In this document: positions 28,757 to 38,716 of the stretch, piece after piece
Layout: every line of letters begins with the position of its first letter
Position numbering within the stretch: the first letter of the stretch is position 1
The notes under the pieces: generated by a model
Seen by the model: only the letters and a program-made list of their open reading frames with translations
Database searches by the model: none
What the model was told of the DNA's origin: nothing
Position numbers and translations under genes: made by a program
NCBI GenBank assembly: GCA_033558025.1
Contig: JAUCEF010000101.1
Location: 1 to 57,579, forward strand
DNA: 57,579 bases
Direction: 5' to 3'
Origin: Phytophthora sp. 'mugwort'
Lineage: Eukaryota > Oomycota > Peronosporomycetes > Peronosporales > Peronosporaceae

Positions 28757-29734
28757 TATACACAATTTTAAAATTTTTAATTTTCATATTACCTTTATTA
28801 ATTGCTGTGGCTTATTTTACTTTAGTTGAACGTAAAATATTAGCTTCTATTCAAAGAAGAAGAGGACCTAATGTTGTAGGTACTTTTGGATTATTACAAC
28901 CATTAGCTGATGGTCTTAAATTATTCGTAAAAGAAACAATTTTACCAAGTAATGCTGATGTAATTTTATTTATATTTGCACCTATTTTAGCTTTTTTTTT
29001 AAGTCTATTAAGTTGGACAATAATACCTTTAGGTTTTGGTATGTTTTTTACTGAATTAAATATTGGTATTTTATATTTAATAGCAATTTCATCTTTAGGT
29101 GTATACGGTGTTATTATAGGTGGTTGGTCAAGTAATTCTAAATATTCGTTTTTAGGGGCTTTAAGATCAACAGCACAAATGATTTCATATGAATTAACTA
29201 TTGGGTTTTCAATTCTTTCAGTAATTGTTTGTGCAAAATCTTTAAATTTAATTTCTATTATTTGGGCACAAAAAACGGTATGGTATTGTTTTCCTCTTTT
29301 TCCTATTTTTATAATTTTTTTTATATCTTGTTTAGCAGAAACAAATCGACATCCCTTTGATTTACCTGAAGCTGAAGCTGAATTAGTTTCAGGTTATAAT
29401 GTAGAATATTCTGCAATGGGTTTTGCATTATTTTTTTTAGGTGAATATGCTAATATGTTATTAATGAGTAGTTTAACTACGATTTTATTTTTAGGTGGTT
29501 GGTTAGCACCTTTCCCTTTTAGTATAAATTGTATTAATTTTTTACCCGGATCTTTTTGGTTTAGTATTAAAATTTGTTTTTTTTGTTGTTTTATTTGTAG
29601 TTGCTCGAGCTATTTTACCTCGATATCGTTATGACCAATTAATGCGTTTAGGTTGGAAAGTATTTCTACCTTTTTCATTATCCTGGTTTTTATATACTGC
29701 AAGTATTTTAATAAGTTTTAATTGGTTAATTTAA
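28753..29734 (+). CDS. nad1: NADH dehydrogenase subunit 1, inverted-repeat left copy with an apparent frameshift
   Basis: Same gene as 30400-31380. The T run at 29577-29584 has eight T instead of seven, which breaks the frame after about residue 277. The rest ([21 protein letters not shown], then to TAA at 29732-29734) is present in the shifted frame. The other arm is intact, so a homopolymer error is likely. It overlaps nad11 by four bases and is 2 bp upstream of nad4L. Confidence 0.9.
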
Positions 29735-29736
29735 TT

Positions 29737-30039
29737 ATGAATATTTTAAATCATTTTATTTTTACTTTTTTTTTATTCTGTCATGGATTATTTGGTATAA
29801 TTTTAAATAGACAGAATATTATTATTATTTTAATGTCTATTGAATTATTATTATTATCAATTAATTTAAATTTTATTTATTTTGCAGTTTTAATTGATGA
29901 TATAATAGGACAAGTTTTTTCTTTATTAATTTTAACAGTAGCTGCAGCAGAATCAGCTATTGGATTAGCTATTATGATTATTTTCTTTAAATTATATGGA
30001 GATATTTCAATTTATAAAATAAATTTATTATCATTATAA
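29737..30039 (+). CDS. nad4L: NADH dehydrogenase subunit 4L, inverted-repeat left copy
   Basis: 100 residues from ATG at 29737. Identical to the right-arm copy except that A at 29783 changes Leu to His in the first membrane segment (FCHGLFGI instead of FCLGLFGI). A His there is not expected in this family, so it is probably an error. See 30095-30397 for the description. Confidence 0.9.
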   Translation: MNILNHFIFTFFLFCHGLFGIILNRQNIIIILMSIELLLLSINLNFIYFAVLIDDIIGQVFSLLILTVAAAESAIGLAIMIIFFKLYGDISIYKINLLSL

Positions 30040-30089
30040 TAAATTTATTTTATAAATTGAAATATCTCCATATAATTTAAAGAAAATAA
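29978..30089. other. Foldback hairpin at the centre of the inverted repeat
   Basis: Positions 29978-30027 (the end of nad4L) are perfectly complementary to 30040-30089, leaving a 12-base loop. The right repeat arm starts only at 30095, so the 55-bp spacer 30040-30094 is an extra partial copy of the arm end. The nad4L 3' end therefore occurs three times within 180 bp: once forward, twice reversed. A 50-bp stem with a short loop would extrude easily as a cruciform, or is what a template-switch event would leave. Confidence 0.9.
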
Positions 30090-30094
30090 ATTTA

Positions 30095-30397
30095 TTATAA
30101 TGATAATAAATTTATTTTATAAATTGAAATATCTCCATATAATTTAAAGAAAATAATCATAATAGCTAATCCAATAGCTGATTCTGCTGCAGCTACTGTT
30201 AAAATTAATAAAGAAAAAACTTGTCCTATTATATCATCAATTAAAACTGCAAAATAAATAAAATTTAAATTAATTGATAATAATAATAATTCAATAGACA
30301 TTAAAATAATAATAATATTCTGTCTATTTAAAATTATACCAAATAATCCAAGACAGAATAAAAAAAAAGTAAAAATAAAATGATTTAAAATATTCAT
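30095..30397 (-). CDS. nad4L: NADH dehydrogenase subunit 4L, inverted-repeat right copy
   Basis: 100 residues with three membrane spans. Typical NuoK/Nad4L features: LGLFGIILNRQNIIIILMSIELLLLSINLNF in the first two spans, with the conserved Glu of MSIELL in span 2, and the third-span Glu in AAAESAIGLAIM. It is part of the proton-pumping membrane arm of complex I. A two-codon-earlier in-frame ATG exists at 30412 inside nad1; ATG at 30397 is chosen because it follows the nad1 stop by 2 bp. Confidence 0.96.
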   Translation of the reverse strand: MNILNHFIFTFFLFCLGLFGIILNRQNIIIILMSIELLLLSINLNFIYFAVLIDDIIGQVFSLLILTVAAAESAIGLAIMIIFFKLYGDISIYKINLLSL

Positions 30398-30399
30398 AA

Positions 30400-31380
30400 T
30401 TAAATTAACCAATTAAAACTTATTAAAATACTTGCAGTATATAAAAACCAGGATAATGAAAAAGGTAGAAATACTTTCCAACCTAAACGCATTAATTGGT
30501 CATAACGATATCGAGGTAAAATAGCTCGAGCAACTACAAATAAAACAACAAAAAAACAAATTTTAATACTAAACCAAAAAGATCCGGGTAAAAAATTAAT
30601 ACAATTTATACTAAAAGGGAAAGGTGCTAACCAACCACCTAAAAATAAAATCGTAGTTAAACTACTCATTAATAACATATTAGCATATTCACCTAAAAAA
30701 AATAATGCAAAACCCATTGCAGAATATTCTACATTATAACCTGAAACTAATTCAGCTTCAGCTTCAGGTAAATCAAAGGGATGTCGATTTGTTTCTGCTA
30801 AACAAGATATAAAAAAAATTATAAAAATAGGAAAAAGAGGAAAACAATACCATACCGTTTTTTGTGCCCAAATAATAGAAATTAAATTTAAAGATTTTGC
30901 ACAAACAATTACTGAAAGAATTGAAAACCCAATAGTTAATTCATATGAAATCATTTGTGCTGTTGATCTTAAAGCCCCTAAAAACGAATATTTAGAATTA
31001 CTTGACCAACCACCTATAATAACACCGTATACACCTAAAGATGAAATTGCTATTAAATATAAAATACCAATATTTAATTCAGTAAAAAACATACCAAAAC
31101 CTAAAGGTATTATTGTCCAACTTAATAGACTTAAAAAAAAAGCTAAAATAGGTGCAAATATAAATAAAATTACATCAGCATTACTTGGTAAAATTGTTTC
31201 TTTTACGAATAATTTAAGACCATCAGCTAATGGTTGTAATAATCCAAAAGTACCTACAACATTAGGTCCTCTTCTTCTTTGAATAGAAGCTAATATTTTA
31301 CGTTCAACTAAAGTAAAATAAGCCACAGCAATTAATAAAGGTAATATGAAAATTAAAAATTTTAAAATTGTGTATATCAT
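30400..31380 (-). CDS. nad1: NADH dehydrogenase subunit 1, inverted-repeat right copy
   Basis: 326 residues, eight or so membrane spans. Family blocks: [20 protein letters not shown] (the quinone-site loop with Glu and Arg), [40 protein letters not shown], and [26 protein letters not shown]. The last loop [19 protein letters not shown] is complete here. Nad1 forms the quinone channel of complex I at the junction with Nad11/7/9. Its ATG overlaps the nad11 stop by four bases. Confidence 0.98.
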   Translation of the reverse strand: MIYTILKFLIFILPLLIAVAYFTLVERKILASIQRRRGPNVVGTFGLLQPLADGLKLFVKETILPSNADVILFIFAPILAFFLSLLSWTIIPLGFGMFFTELNIGILYLIAISSLGVYGVIIGGWSSNSKYSFLGALRSTAQMISYELTIGFSILSVIVCAKSLNLISIIWAQKTVWYCFPLFPIFIIFFISCLAETNRHPFDLPEAEAELVSGYNVEYSAMGFALFFLGEYANMLLMSSLTTILFLGGWLAPFPFSINCINFLPGSFWFSIKICFFVVLFVVARAILPRYRYDQLMRLGWKVFLPFSLSWFLYTASILISFNWLI

Positions 31381-32948
31381 AATAATTTTGATTGATTTTT
31401 GAAAATTTTATTAGAATTAATCAATATTTTTGAATATTGTTCTAATATATTTGTATAATAATTATTTTTAATTAATGAATCTAAAAAATTAATATTAATT
31501 TTTAAAAATTTTTTATTAAAACTAAAATTATAAATAATTTTTATTTTTTTTTTTAATAAATAAGGTAAAATATCTTTAATTTTTAAAAAAGCTTCTGATT
31601 TAGATTGATTTTTATTTAATAAAAATTTATAAAGATTTCTATAAATTATAGAATCTTTACGTTGTTCTATATTTACATTTAAAATTTGTTCATTTTTTTG
31701 AATAAAACCTTCTAAATTAATATACATTCCATTTTTTTCTAAAAAAGTTAATCCAGGTAAAATTAGATTTGAATTTTGAGCATCTTTAGTAAAATGATGT
31801 CCTTGATAAATAACAAAACTATTTTTAGTTATTTTTAATTTATTTTGTAAATTTGTATTAAATAAATAATATAATTTTGAATTATTTAACATATTTAATG
31901 ATTTTGGAAAAGTAATTTCAAAAAAATTAATTAAAGAAGTTTGAAAATTAAAGAAATTAATATTATGGTTAATAAATGATAAATTTTTTAATTTTGATAA
32001 TAAAAAAAAACCATTTTTTTGATTTAAAATATTACTACCTATAATAATTAAAGGTTTTTTTGCTTTTTTTAATTGTTTACAAAATACATGTTTTCCTAAA
32101 ATAATATTTATTAAAGTTTTAAAAGTTAATCCTAAATGTTTTACTGGATAAGTAAAATTAATTTTATTACCGATATATGCTATTTTAAAATTTCCTTTTT
32201 TTAAACGATTAATTAAATGAATATTTAAAATAGAACCTTCTTGACGAATATCACTACCAATTATTAAACAAACATCAGATTCTTCAATAGATTTTAAAGT
32301 ATTATTAAATAAAAAATTTGAAGCTAAATCAGAATTTATCTTAATTTGTCGATTTTTTAAAAATTGTTCATAATTTACATTTGAAATTCCTAATTTATTT
32401 AAATTTTTTTTTAATAAAAAAAGAGATTCTAAATCAGTTAAATCACCAATAATACTTTTAGCATTAAAACTATCTGTAATTATCAATTTTTTATTAATAA
32501 TATTTAGAGCATCTAACCAAGAAATCCTATGAAAATTGTTTTGATTATCTTTTAATAATGGATATTTTAATCGTTGATATTTTAAACTATCAAAAAAATA
32601 TCTTGTTTTATCTGATATCCATTCTTTATTAATATTAAAATTAGTTTTAGGTAAAATACGTATAATTTCATTATTAAAAATATCAATTTTAATATTTGAA
32701 CCAATACTATCTAAAATAGCAATACCCTCTTTTTTTTTTAATTCCCAAGAACGTGCTTTAAAAGTATAGGGTTTAGAAGTTAATGCACCAACAGGACATA
32801 AATCTACTAAATTACCAGAAAATTCGGATTTAAAAATATTTGAAGAATAAAAATTAATTTCAGTTTTATTACCACGACCTGTTGTACCTAAACCGTCAAT
32901 TCCACAAATTTCATTAGCAAAACGTACACAACGTGTACAATGAATACA
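31377..32948 (-). pseudogene. nad11: 5'-truncated nad11 in the right repeat arm
   Basis: Contains nad11 from the [4Fe-4S] motif ([10 protein letters not shown]) to the TGA stop, about 523 codons, unbroken. It lacks the N-terminal 140 or so residues, including the [2Fe-2S] domain, and has no start codon at its head: the first in-frame ATG is at 32486, well inside the C-terminal domain. It begins 7 bp after cob. If the repeat is real, this is a remnant kept intact by copy correction with the full gene at 26754-28756. If the repeat is an artefact, it is not a separate locus. Confidence 0.8.
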
Positions 32949-32955
32949 ATTTAAA

Positions 32956-34131
32956 TTATTTATTTTTATTTATTAAAGATTTTTTATTAATATTATAACG
33001 TACTAAATAAGTTTCTAATTTACCTAAAAATGGTATAATTATTATAAAAAAAAAAAAATAATAAATCATACTTATAATACCAATTTCAGTATAAGGATAT
33101 TCAACTGGACATTGTCCAACCCAACCTAATAATAAAAAAGCTATAACTAATAACCAATAACAAATTTTAAATATAGGTCTAAAAGCTGTACTTCTAATTT
33201 CAGATGAATTTGTAAAAGGTATTGTTAATAAAATAAGTAATGAACCAAACATAGCTATAACACCGCCAATTTTATTAGGAATAGATCTTAAAATTGCATA
33301 AAACGGTAAAAAAAACCATTCTGGTACGATATGTAAAGGTGTTTTCATTGGATTTGCTTCAATATAATTATCGGGATGACCTAATGTATTAGGATAAAAA
33401 AAAATAAAAATAAAGAAAATCAAAAATAAGATCATTAATCCAAATAAATCTTTAGTATAAAAATATGGATAAAAAGGTATATTTTCATTTTTTAATGTAA
33501 TACCTAAAGGATTATTTGAACCAACTTCATGTAATAAAATTAAATGTATCAATACGGCACCCACAATTATAAAAGGTAATGTAAAATGTAAACTAAAAAA
33601 ACGATTTAATGTTGGATTATCAACAGCAAATCCGCCCCAAAGCCAATCAACAATATCTTTTCCTATTAAGGGTATTGCAGAAAATAAATTAGTAATAACA
33701 GTTGCACCCCAAAAACTCATTTGTCCCCAAGGTAAAACATAACCCATAAAAGCTGTAGCCATCATTAAAATAAAAATAATTACACCAGAAGACCATATAG
33801 CTTCTCTTGGTGTGATATAAGAACCATAATATAAACCACGAAAAATATGAATATATACAACAATAAAAAAAAAAGATGCTCCATTTGCATGTGTATATCT
33901 AATTAACCAACCATTATTTACATCTCTCATAATATGTTCAACACTATTAAAAGCTAAATCAATATGTGGAGTATAATGCATTGCTAAAAAAATACCTGTT
34001 AAAATTTGTATTACTAACATAATACCAGCTAACGAACCGAATCCAAAAAAATAATTTAAATTAATAGGTGTAGGATAATCTATTAAATGATTATTAAGAA
34101 TCGCAAATAATGATTTTTTATTCCATCTCAT
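32956..34131 (-). CDS. cob: Cytochrome b
   Basis: 391 residues from ATG at 34131 ([22 protein letters not shown]); an earlier in-frame ATG would add ten unusual residues. Key features: [24 protein letters not shown], the haem ligand histidines in [19 protein letters not shown] and in [23 protein letters not shown], the Qo motif PEWFF, and [14 protein letters not shown]. Core of complex III. No intron. It stands 47 bp downstream of nad9 and runs into the inverted repeat. Confidence 0.98.
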   Translation of the reverse strand: MRWNKKSLFAILNNHLIDYPTPINLNYFFGFGSLAGIMLVIQILTGIFLAMHYTPHIDLAFNSVEHIMRDVNNGWLIRYTHANGASFFFIVVYIHIFRGLYYGSYITPREAIWSSGVIIFILMMATAFMGYVLPWGQMSFWGATVITNLFSAIPLIGKDIVDWLWGGFAVDNPTLNRFFSLHFTLPFIIVGAVLIHLILLHEVGSNNPLGITLKNENIPFYPYFYTKDLFGLMILFLIFFIFIFFYPNTLGHPDNYIEANPMKTPLHIVPEWFFLPFYAILRSIPNKIGGVIAMFGSLLILLTIPFTNSSEIRSTAFRPIFKICYWLLVIAFLLLGWVGQCPVEYPYTEIGIISMIYYFFFFIIIIPFLGKLETYLVRYNINKKSLINKNK

Positions 34132-34178
34132 AATATGAAATGAAAAATTACCTAAAAGCAAAAATAATTAATAAAATA

Positions 34179-34745
34179 TTACATATTTATTTTATTATTC
34201 CAAGGATTATTAAATTCAAATAATCGGTATTGTTGTGATAAATTAATGGGTTCATAAACAACACGTTTTTTTAATTCATTATAAAAAATTTCTAAAAAAC
34301 CACTTAAAGGGAAATCTTTACGTAAAGGATGTCCTTCAAAACCATAATCTGTTAAAATCCGTCTTAAATCGGGATGGTATAAAAAAAAAATACCAAACAT
34401 ATCCCAAACTTCTCTTTCACACCAATTGGCTGATTGATATATTTTTATAATTGAATCTACCGGTTGTAATTCATTAATTATTATTTTAATTTTTAAACGA
34501 CTATTAAAACGAATACTTAATAAATTATAAATTATTTCAAAACGTTTTTTTTTATTAATATAATCTATAACACAAATTTCTGATAATACTTTAAATTGAG
34601 TATTTGTATGATTTTTTAAAAAAAATAAAATAGGAATTAAATTTTTTGTAGAAATATTTATACATAATTCATTTTTATATAAAGTATAATTTATTATTGG
34701 TAAAATCTGTAATAAATATTGACTAAATTTTTTTAATACTTTCAT
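34179..34745 (-). CDS. nad9: NADH dehydrogenase subunit 9 (30-kDa type)
   Basis: 188 residues. The C-terminal half carries the complex I 30-kDa signature: SANWCEREVWDMFGIFFLYHPDLRRILTDYGFEGHPLRKDFPLSGF (about residues 130-175). It sits in the peripheral arm next to Nad7. Upstream is a 163-bp AT spacer before atp9. Confidence 0.97.
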   Translation of the reverse strand: MKVLKKFSQYLLQILPIINYTLYKNELCINISTKNLIPILFFLKNHTNTQFKVLSEICVIDYINKKKRFEIIYNLLSIRFNSRLKIKIIINELQPVDSIIKIYQSANWCEREVWDMFGIFFLYHPDLRRILTDYGFEGHPLRKDFPLSGFLEIFYNELKKRVVYEPINLSQQYRLFEFNNPWNNKINM

Positions 34746-34908
34746 AAATAAAAAATAATTATAAATATTTATAATTATAAATATTTATATATTAAAAAAA
34801 TAAATAATTTTTTTTCTAAAATAAATACTATAACCAGTATTAGTATATATATAACATAAAATACGATAAAAATTAATTTTTATCATATTTTTCAGGATTT
34901 AATTTTAA

Positions 34909-35160
<252 letters not shown>

Positions 35161-35374
35161 TTATTTAAAATATCTTAAAGAATAAACTTTTTTAGAATAT
35201 TTAATTATATAAAAAATTTTAAATTATATATAATATTATTATATACTTTAACTAATTTTAAATTAAAATATAATTTTATTAAAAAAAATTATATTAAAAT
35301 TAATATAGTTAAAATAATTTTATAAAAATTTTTTTAATTTAATAACAATAAATTTTTTTATATTTTTAAATAAT

Positions 35375-35728
35375 TTACCATTCTAAAGCATCACTACACC
35401 AAATATAAATAAAACCTATAACTAATTCAACTAAAAATTCAATCATAGTCCAAAATCCCCATGAAAAATTTGAACTTAAAGTTAAAACCCAAGGAAAAAT
35501 AAAAACAGCTTCTAAATCAAAAATAATAAAAAGGATAGCTACTAAATAAAATTTTACATCAAAAATTTTTCTAGCATCATCATAAGGATTAAATCCACAT
35601 TCATAGGCTGTTAACTTTTCTAAATCATCTTTTTGTTTAATTAAACTAAAAGATAAAATGAAAATTAAAATTGATAAAAATAAACTTAATATTAAGAATA
35701 TAAAAATATTTGAATAATTTAATAACAT
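35375..35728 (-). CDS. nad3: NADH dehydrogenase subunit 3
   Basis: 117 residues from ATG at 35728 (MLLNYSNIFIFL). The open frame continues back into trnD, so this Met, after the tRNA, is chosen. Signature LEKLTAYECGFNPYDDARKIFDVKFYLVAILFIIFDLEAVFIFPW, with the Cys of the ECGF loop and the FDLE of span 2. Three membrane spans. It is 34 bp downstream of trnD. Confidence 0.97.
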   Translation of the reverse strand: MLLNYSNIFIFLILSLFLSILIFILSFSLIKQKDDLEKLTAYECGFNPYDDARKIFDVKFYLVAILFIIFDLEAVFIFPWVLTLSSNFSWGFWTMIEFLVELVIGFIYIWCSDALEW

Positions 35729-35762
35729 ATTTATAAATTTTTTTAAATATAATAAATTTAAA

Positions 35763-35836
35763 CGGAAAAAACGGGACTTGAACCCGCGACTTATAGCGTG
35801 ACAAGCTACCACTCTAACCAACTGAGCTATTTTTCC
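35763..35836 (-). tRNA. trnD(guc): tRNA-Asp (GUC)
   Basis: Acceptor GGAAAAA pairs with TTTTTCC. Anticodon arm GTAGC-TTGTCAC-GCTAT gives GTC. D arm GCTC...GAGT. It lies between atp6 and nad3. Confidence 0.93.
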
Positions 35837-35872
35837 AATATAAAATATTATATCTTATTTTTGTATATTTTA

Positions 35873-36592
35873 TTAATGTAAATTTAAAGCATCATTTATA
35901 TACATACACGTTAAAATCGTAAACACATATGCCTGAATTAAAGCTACAGCAATTTCTAAACCAACCAATAATACAATAATTATTAATGGAATAAAATGTG
36001 CCATAAAAATAAAACTATTTACATTTAACATAGCCCAAGCAAAACCTGCAATTACTTTTAATAAAGTATGTCCAGCCATCATATTTGCAAATAATCGTAC
36101 AGGTAAACTAATTACACGAAAAATGTATGAAACTAATTCAATAGGTACTAAGATGGGAACTAATGCTATACTTGCACCACTAGGTAATAATAAATTTAAA
36201 AAATTAAATTTATGTTTTTTAATTCCAATTAAATTAAAACCTAAATAAATTGTTAATGCTAAAGTAAACGTAATAATTAAATGACTTGTTATAGTAAAAC
36301 TGTATGGAATCATTCCTATTAAATTACATAATAAAATAAAAAAAAAAACAACAAAAATTAATGAAACAAAATATTTACCAGCTTTTCCTATACTAGAATA
36401 AGTTAATTCAATTGTAATATTAAAAATCATTTCAAAAATTTGTTGAAAACGTGTTGGAATAAATTTAGTTTTTATACATGTAAATATATATAAATAAACT
36501 AAACCTATTACTAAAATTAAAGAAGCATTAGTAAATACAAAAGGTATTTGAAAAATAGGTAAAATTTCAAATTGTTCTAAAGGACTAACCAT
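35873..36592 (-). CDS. atp6: ATP synthase F0 subunit 6 (subunit a)
   Basis: 239 residues, five or six membrane spans. Start MVSPLEQFEILPIF (typical SPLEQFEI). The essential Arg is in ISLPVRLFANMMAGHTLLKVIAGF, and the last span has VGLEIAVALIQAYVFTILTCMYINDA. It forms the proton half-channels next to the Atp9 ring. It is 24 bp downstream of cox3. Confidence 0.98.
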   Translation of the reverse strand: MVSPLEQFEILPIFQIPFVFTNASLILVIGLVYLYIFTCIKTKFIPTRFQQIFEMIFNITIELTYSSIGKAGKYFVSLIFVVFFFILLCNLIGMIPYSFTITSHLIITFTLALTIYLGFNLIGIKKHKFNFLNLLLPSGASIALVPILVPIELVSYIFRVISLPVRLFANMMAGHTLLKVIAGFAWAMLNVNSFIFMAHFIPLIIIVLLVGLEIAVALIQAYVFTILTCMYINDALNLH

Positions 36593-36616
36593 AAAAATTA
36601 TTAATTTTTTAATAAA

Positions 36617-37531
36617 TTAATTACCTCCCCACCAGTAAACTGCTACAAATAAAAATAACCAAACAACATCTACAAAATGCCAATACCAAGCTGCAGCTTC
36701 AAAACCGAAATGATGTTGTTTTGTAAAATGATGATTAATTAATCTAATAGTACTTACTATAATAAAAATAGTACCTACAATAACGTGAATACCATGAAAA
36801 CCTGTTAATAAAAAAAAAGTTGTACCATAAATACTATCAGAAATTGAAAAAGTACTTTCAATATATTCATAGGCTTGAATTAAAGTAAAAAAAAAAGCTA
36901 ATAAAATTGTAATAATTAAACTTAAAATAGCATTTTTTCTATCACCAAAAACTATTGAATGGTGTGCCCAAGTAATAGTTGCCCCAGATGATAATAATAT
37001 TACAGTATTTAATAAAGGAATACCCCAAGCATTAACAGTTTCAATACCTAATGGTGGCCATAAAGATCCAATTTCAGGTGTTGGTGCTAAAGCTGAATGA
37101 AAAAAAGCCCAAAAAAAACTAACAAAAAATAGTAATTCACTAAAAATAAATAAAAGCATACCATTTCTTAAACCTAATTGTACTTGTTTAGTATGTTGAC
37201 CTTCATATACAGCTTCTCTAACTATATCACGAAACCAAGTATACATTGTTAAAATAATCATTAAAAATCCTGTTAAAATTAAGAAATTACTGCCAATATA
37301 ACCATGAAAATACATAGCACCACCAAAAGTTAAAAAAAAAAGTCCAAAAGAAATTATAAAAGGCCAAGGACTTGGATCTACTAAATGATAAGGATGTTTT
37401 TGTGTATTTTGTATATTATTACTAATTTCTTTTAAAATTTTTAAATCATTTTGAAATTTATCGATATTAGAATCATTTGTTGTAGTTTCTATTTGTAAAT
37501 TTTTTTTATTAATATAATAATAATTTTTCAT
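36617..37531 (-). CDS. cox3: Cytochrome c oxidase subunit 3, with N-terminal extension
   Basis: 304 residues. The normal Cox3 begins at about residue 43 (HPYHLVDPSPWP); the rest is canonical: WFRDIVREAVYEGQHT, LLFFVSFFWAFFHSALAPTPEIG, WAHHSIV, TGFHGIHVIVGT, HFGFEAAAWYWHFVDVVWLFLF. The first 42 residues are hydrophilic (Asn, Lys, Gln, Asp) and contain no second Met, so the extension is either translated or a non-ATG start is used nearer residue 40. Complex IV, inner membrane. Confidence 0.96.
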   Translation of the reverse strand: MKNYYYINKKNLQIETTTNDSNIDKFQNDLKILKEISNNIQNTQKHPYHLVDPSPWPFIISFGLFFLTFGGAMYFHGYIGSNFLILTGFLMIILTMYTWFRDIVREAVYEGQHTKQVQLGLRNGMLLFIFSELLFFVSFFWAFFHSALAPTPEIGSLWPPLGIETVNAWGIPLLNTVILLSSGATITWAHHSIVFGDRKNAILSLIITILLAFFFTLIQAYEYIESTFSISDSIYGTTFFLLTGFHGIHVIVGTIFIIVSTIRLINHHFTKQHHFGFEAAAWYWHFVDVVWLFLFVAVYWWGGN

Positions 37532-37591
37532 AAGAATTTTATAATTTGTAATAATTAATTATTTAATGATAAATAATGTATTTTAAAAAAA

Positions 37592-38023
37592 TTAATCAAA
37601 AATAAGATTAAATTTTAATTTTTTTATATTTTTATAATATTGTTTTTTTGTATTGATTGTTTTACTTTTATTTTTTGAAGTTTGAATAATTTCGTTTGTT
37701 ATGTTTTTTAAATTTGCATTTAAAAGTAACCACGATATCGATTTTTTAATTTGTTTATCTTCATTTAAAAGCATTAAAAAATATCTATCTTTTTTTTTTT
37801 TTTTTTTATTTCGTTTTTTATTTGGAATACTTATTGCTTTTAATTTCGGTAATAAATTTTCAATTGATTTAAATAAAATAAAATTCGGTTTTTGTTTTGT
37901 AATTTTTTTTAAAGTAATTAAAATATTTATAAATATGTTTTCAGAACAAGTTTTTTTTCCTTTTTTTAATAACATATTTATAAATAATTTTTTTATTTTA
38001 TACTCTTCGTATTTTAGTTCCAT
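37592..38023 (-). CDS. rps7: Ribosomal protein S7 (uS7)
   Basis: 143 residues. [18 protein letters not shown] matches the S7 start (N.lM..GKK..A..i), then [25 protein letters not shown] (bacterial A..NV.P..EV...RVGG), AISWLL-type block SISWLLLNA, and a basic end. It binds the small-subunit head near the E site. Its first 26 bases overlap the rps12 3' end, keeping the bacterial str order rps12-rps7. Confidence 0.92.
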   Translation of the reverse strand: MELKYEEYKIKKLFINMLLKKGKKTCSENIFINILITLKKITKQKPNFILFKSIENLLPKLKAISIPNKKRNKKKKKKDRYFLMLLNEDKQIKKSISWLLLNANLKNITNEIIQTSKNKSKTINTKKQYYKNIKKLKFNLIFD

Positions 38024-38378
38024 ATTTTGATCTTGATGTTTTTCGAGAATAAATCCCTAATAAATCATATTTACCACGAATTACATGATATTTTACTCCA
38101 GGTAAATCTTTTACACGACCTCCTCTAACTAATACTATTGAATGTTCTTGTAAAGTATGACCAATACCTGGAATATAAGTAATTATTGTATACCTACTAG
38201 ATAGGTGTACTTTTGCTACTTTACGCATAGCAGAATTTGGTTTTTTAGGTGTTGTATTATAAACTTTTAAACAAATACCTTTACGTTGAGGACATTGTTT
38301 TAAAGCTGGACTTTTATTTCTTTTTTTTTTTTCTAAACGTTTTTGTTTTTTTAAAAATAATTGATTAATTGTTGACAT
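37998..38378 (-). CDS. rps12: Ribosomal protein S12 (uS12)
   Basis: 126 residues from ATG at 38378 ([13 protein letters not shown]). The frame is open further back into trnV and this Met is chosen. It carries the streptomycin-site blocks [31 protein letters not shown] and [25 protein letters not shown]. Decoding-centre protein. Near-universal sequence, so identification is secure. Confidence 0.98.
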   Translation of the reverse strand: MSTINQLFLKKQKRLEKKKRNKSPALKQCPQRKGICLKVYNTTPKKPNSAMRKVAKVHLSSRYTIITYIPGIGHTLQEHSIVLVRGGRVKDLPGVKYHVIRGKYDLLGIYSRKTSRSKYGTKIRRV

Positions 38379-38395
38379 ATTATTTGTTATTTTAT

Positions 38396-38468
38396 TGAAT
38401 AATAACGGACTCGAACCGCTAACATTTTCGGTGTAAACGAAATACTCTACCAATTGAGTTAATTATTC
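38396..38468 (-). tRNA. trnV(uac): tRNA-Val (UAC)
   Basis: Acceptor GAATAAT pairs with ATTATTC. Anticodon arm TTTCG-TTTACAC-CGAAA gives TAC. T arm AGCGG-TTCGAGT-CCGTT. First of a four-tRNA cluster. Confidence 0.93.
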
Positions 38469-38470
38469 AT

Positions 38471-38544
38471 TGGGCCTAAGTAGATTTGAACTACTGACTT
38501 TACACTTATCAGGCGTATACTCTAACCAACTGAGTTATAGGCCC
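38471..38544 (-). tRNA. trnI(gau): tRNA-Ile (GAU)
   Basis: Acceptor GGGCCTA pairs with TAGGCCC. Anticodon arm TACGC-CTGATAA-GTGTA gives GAT. T arm AGTAG-TTCAAAT-CTACT. It is two bases from both neighbours. Confidence 0.94.
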
Positions 38545-38546
38545 TT

Positions 38547-38618
38547 TTGAAGTAAAAGGATTCGAACCTTTGATTTTCCGTACCAAAAACGGAGGCCTTA
38601 CCACTTGGCTATACTTCA
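38547..38618 (-). tRNA. trnQ(uug): tRNA-Gln (UUG)
   Basis: Acceptor TGAAGTA pairs with TACTTCA. Anticodon stem TCCGT/ACGGA encloses TTTTGGT, giving TTG. T arm AAAGG-TTCGAAT-CCTTT. Confidence 0.93.
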
Positions 38619-38632
38619 AAATAAATAAAATA

Positions 38633-38706
38633 TATGCTTAGAAAGATTTGAACTTTCATTTTATAGATCCGCAATCTAACGCTTTATCCATTTAAGCTAT
38701 AAGCAT
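38633..38706 (-). tRNA. trnR(gcg): tRNA-Arg (GCG)
   Basis: Acceptor ATGCTTA pairs with TAAGCAT. The loop TTGCGGA gives anticodon GCG for CGN codons. The outermost anticodon-stem pair is T-T. A GCG anticodon, rather than the usual ACG, is found in other stramenopile mtDNAs. Confidence 0.9.
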
Positions 38707-38716
38707 AAGTTTAATT

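Larger units (their letters stand above)
27186..30039. repeat. Large inverted repeat, left arm (2854 bp)
   Basis: Matches 30095-32948 in reverse complement with three differences: one A fewer at 28298-28301, one T more at 29577-29584, and A instead of T at 29783. It holds nad11 from the RCIHC motif onwards, nad1 and nad4L. The left boundary lies inside nad11 (27185/27186); the inner boundary is the nad4L stop codon. All three differences are damaging here and not in the other arm. Confidence 0.95.
30095..32948. repeat. Large inverted repeat, right arm (2854 bp)
   Basis: Reverse complement of 27186-30039. All three genes read without frameshift in this arm. The outer boundary lies 7 bp past the cob stop codon, joining cob directly to the interior of nad11. 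Large inverted repeats of variable gene content are known in oomycete mtDNAs, so a real repeat is plausible; an assembly foldback is the alternative. Confidence 0.95.

Noticed and set aside
26754..32948. Reading the nad11/nad1 inverted repeat as a linear-genome hairpin telomere
   Set aside because: The right arm continues into cob and the contig closes as a circle through the terminal repeat, so a simple hairpin end at 30040 does not fit without further rearrangement. Kept only as a minor alternative.
37701..38030. 109-codon + strand ORF opposite rps7
   Set aside because: Antisense shadow of rps7, which has clear family motifs.
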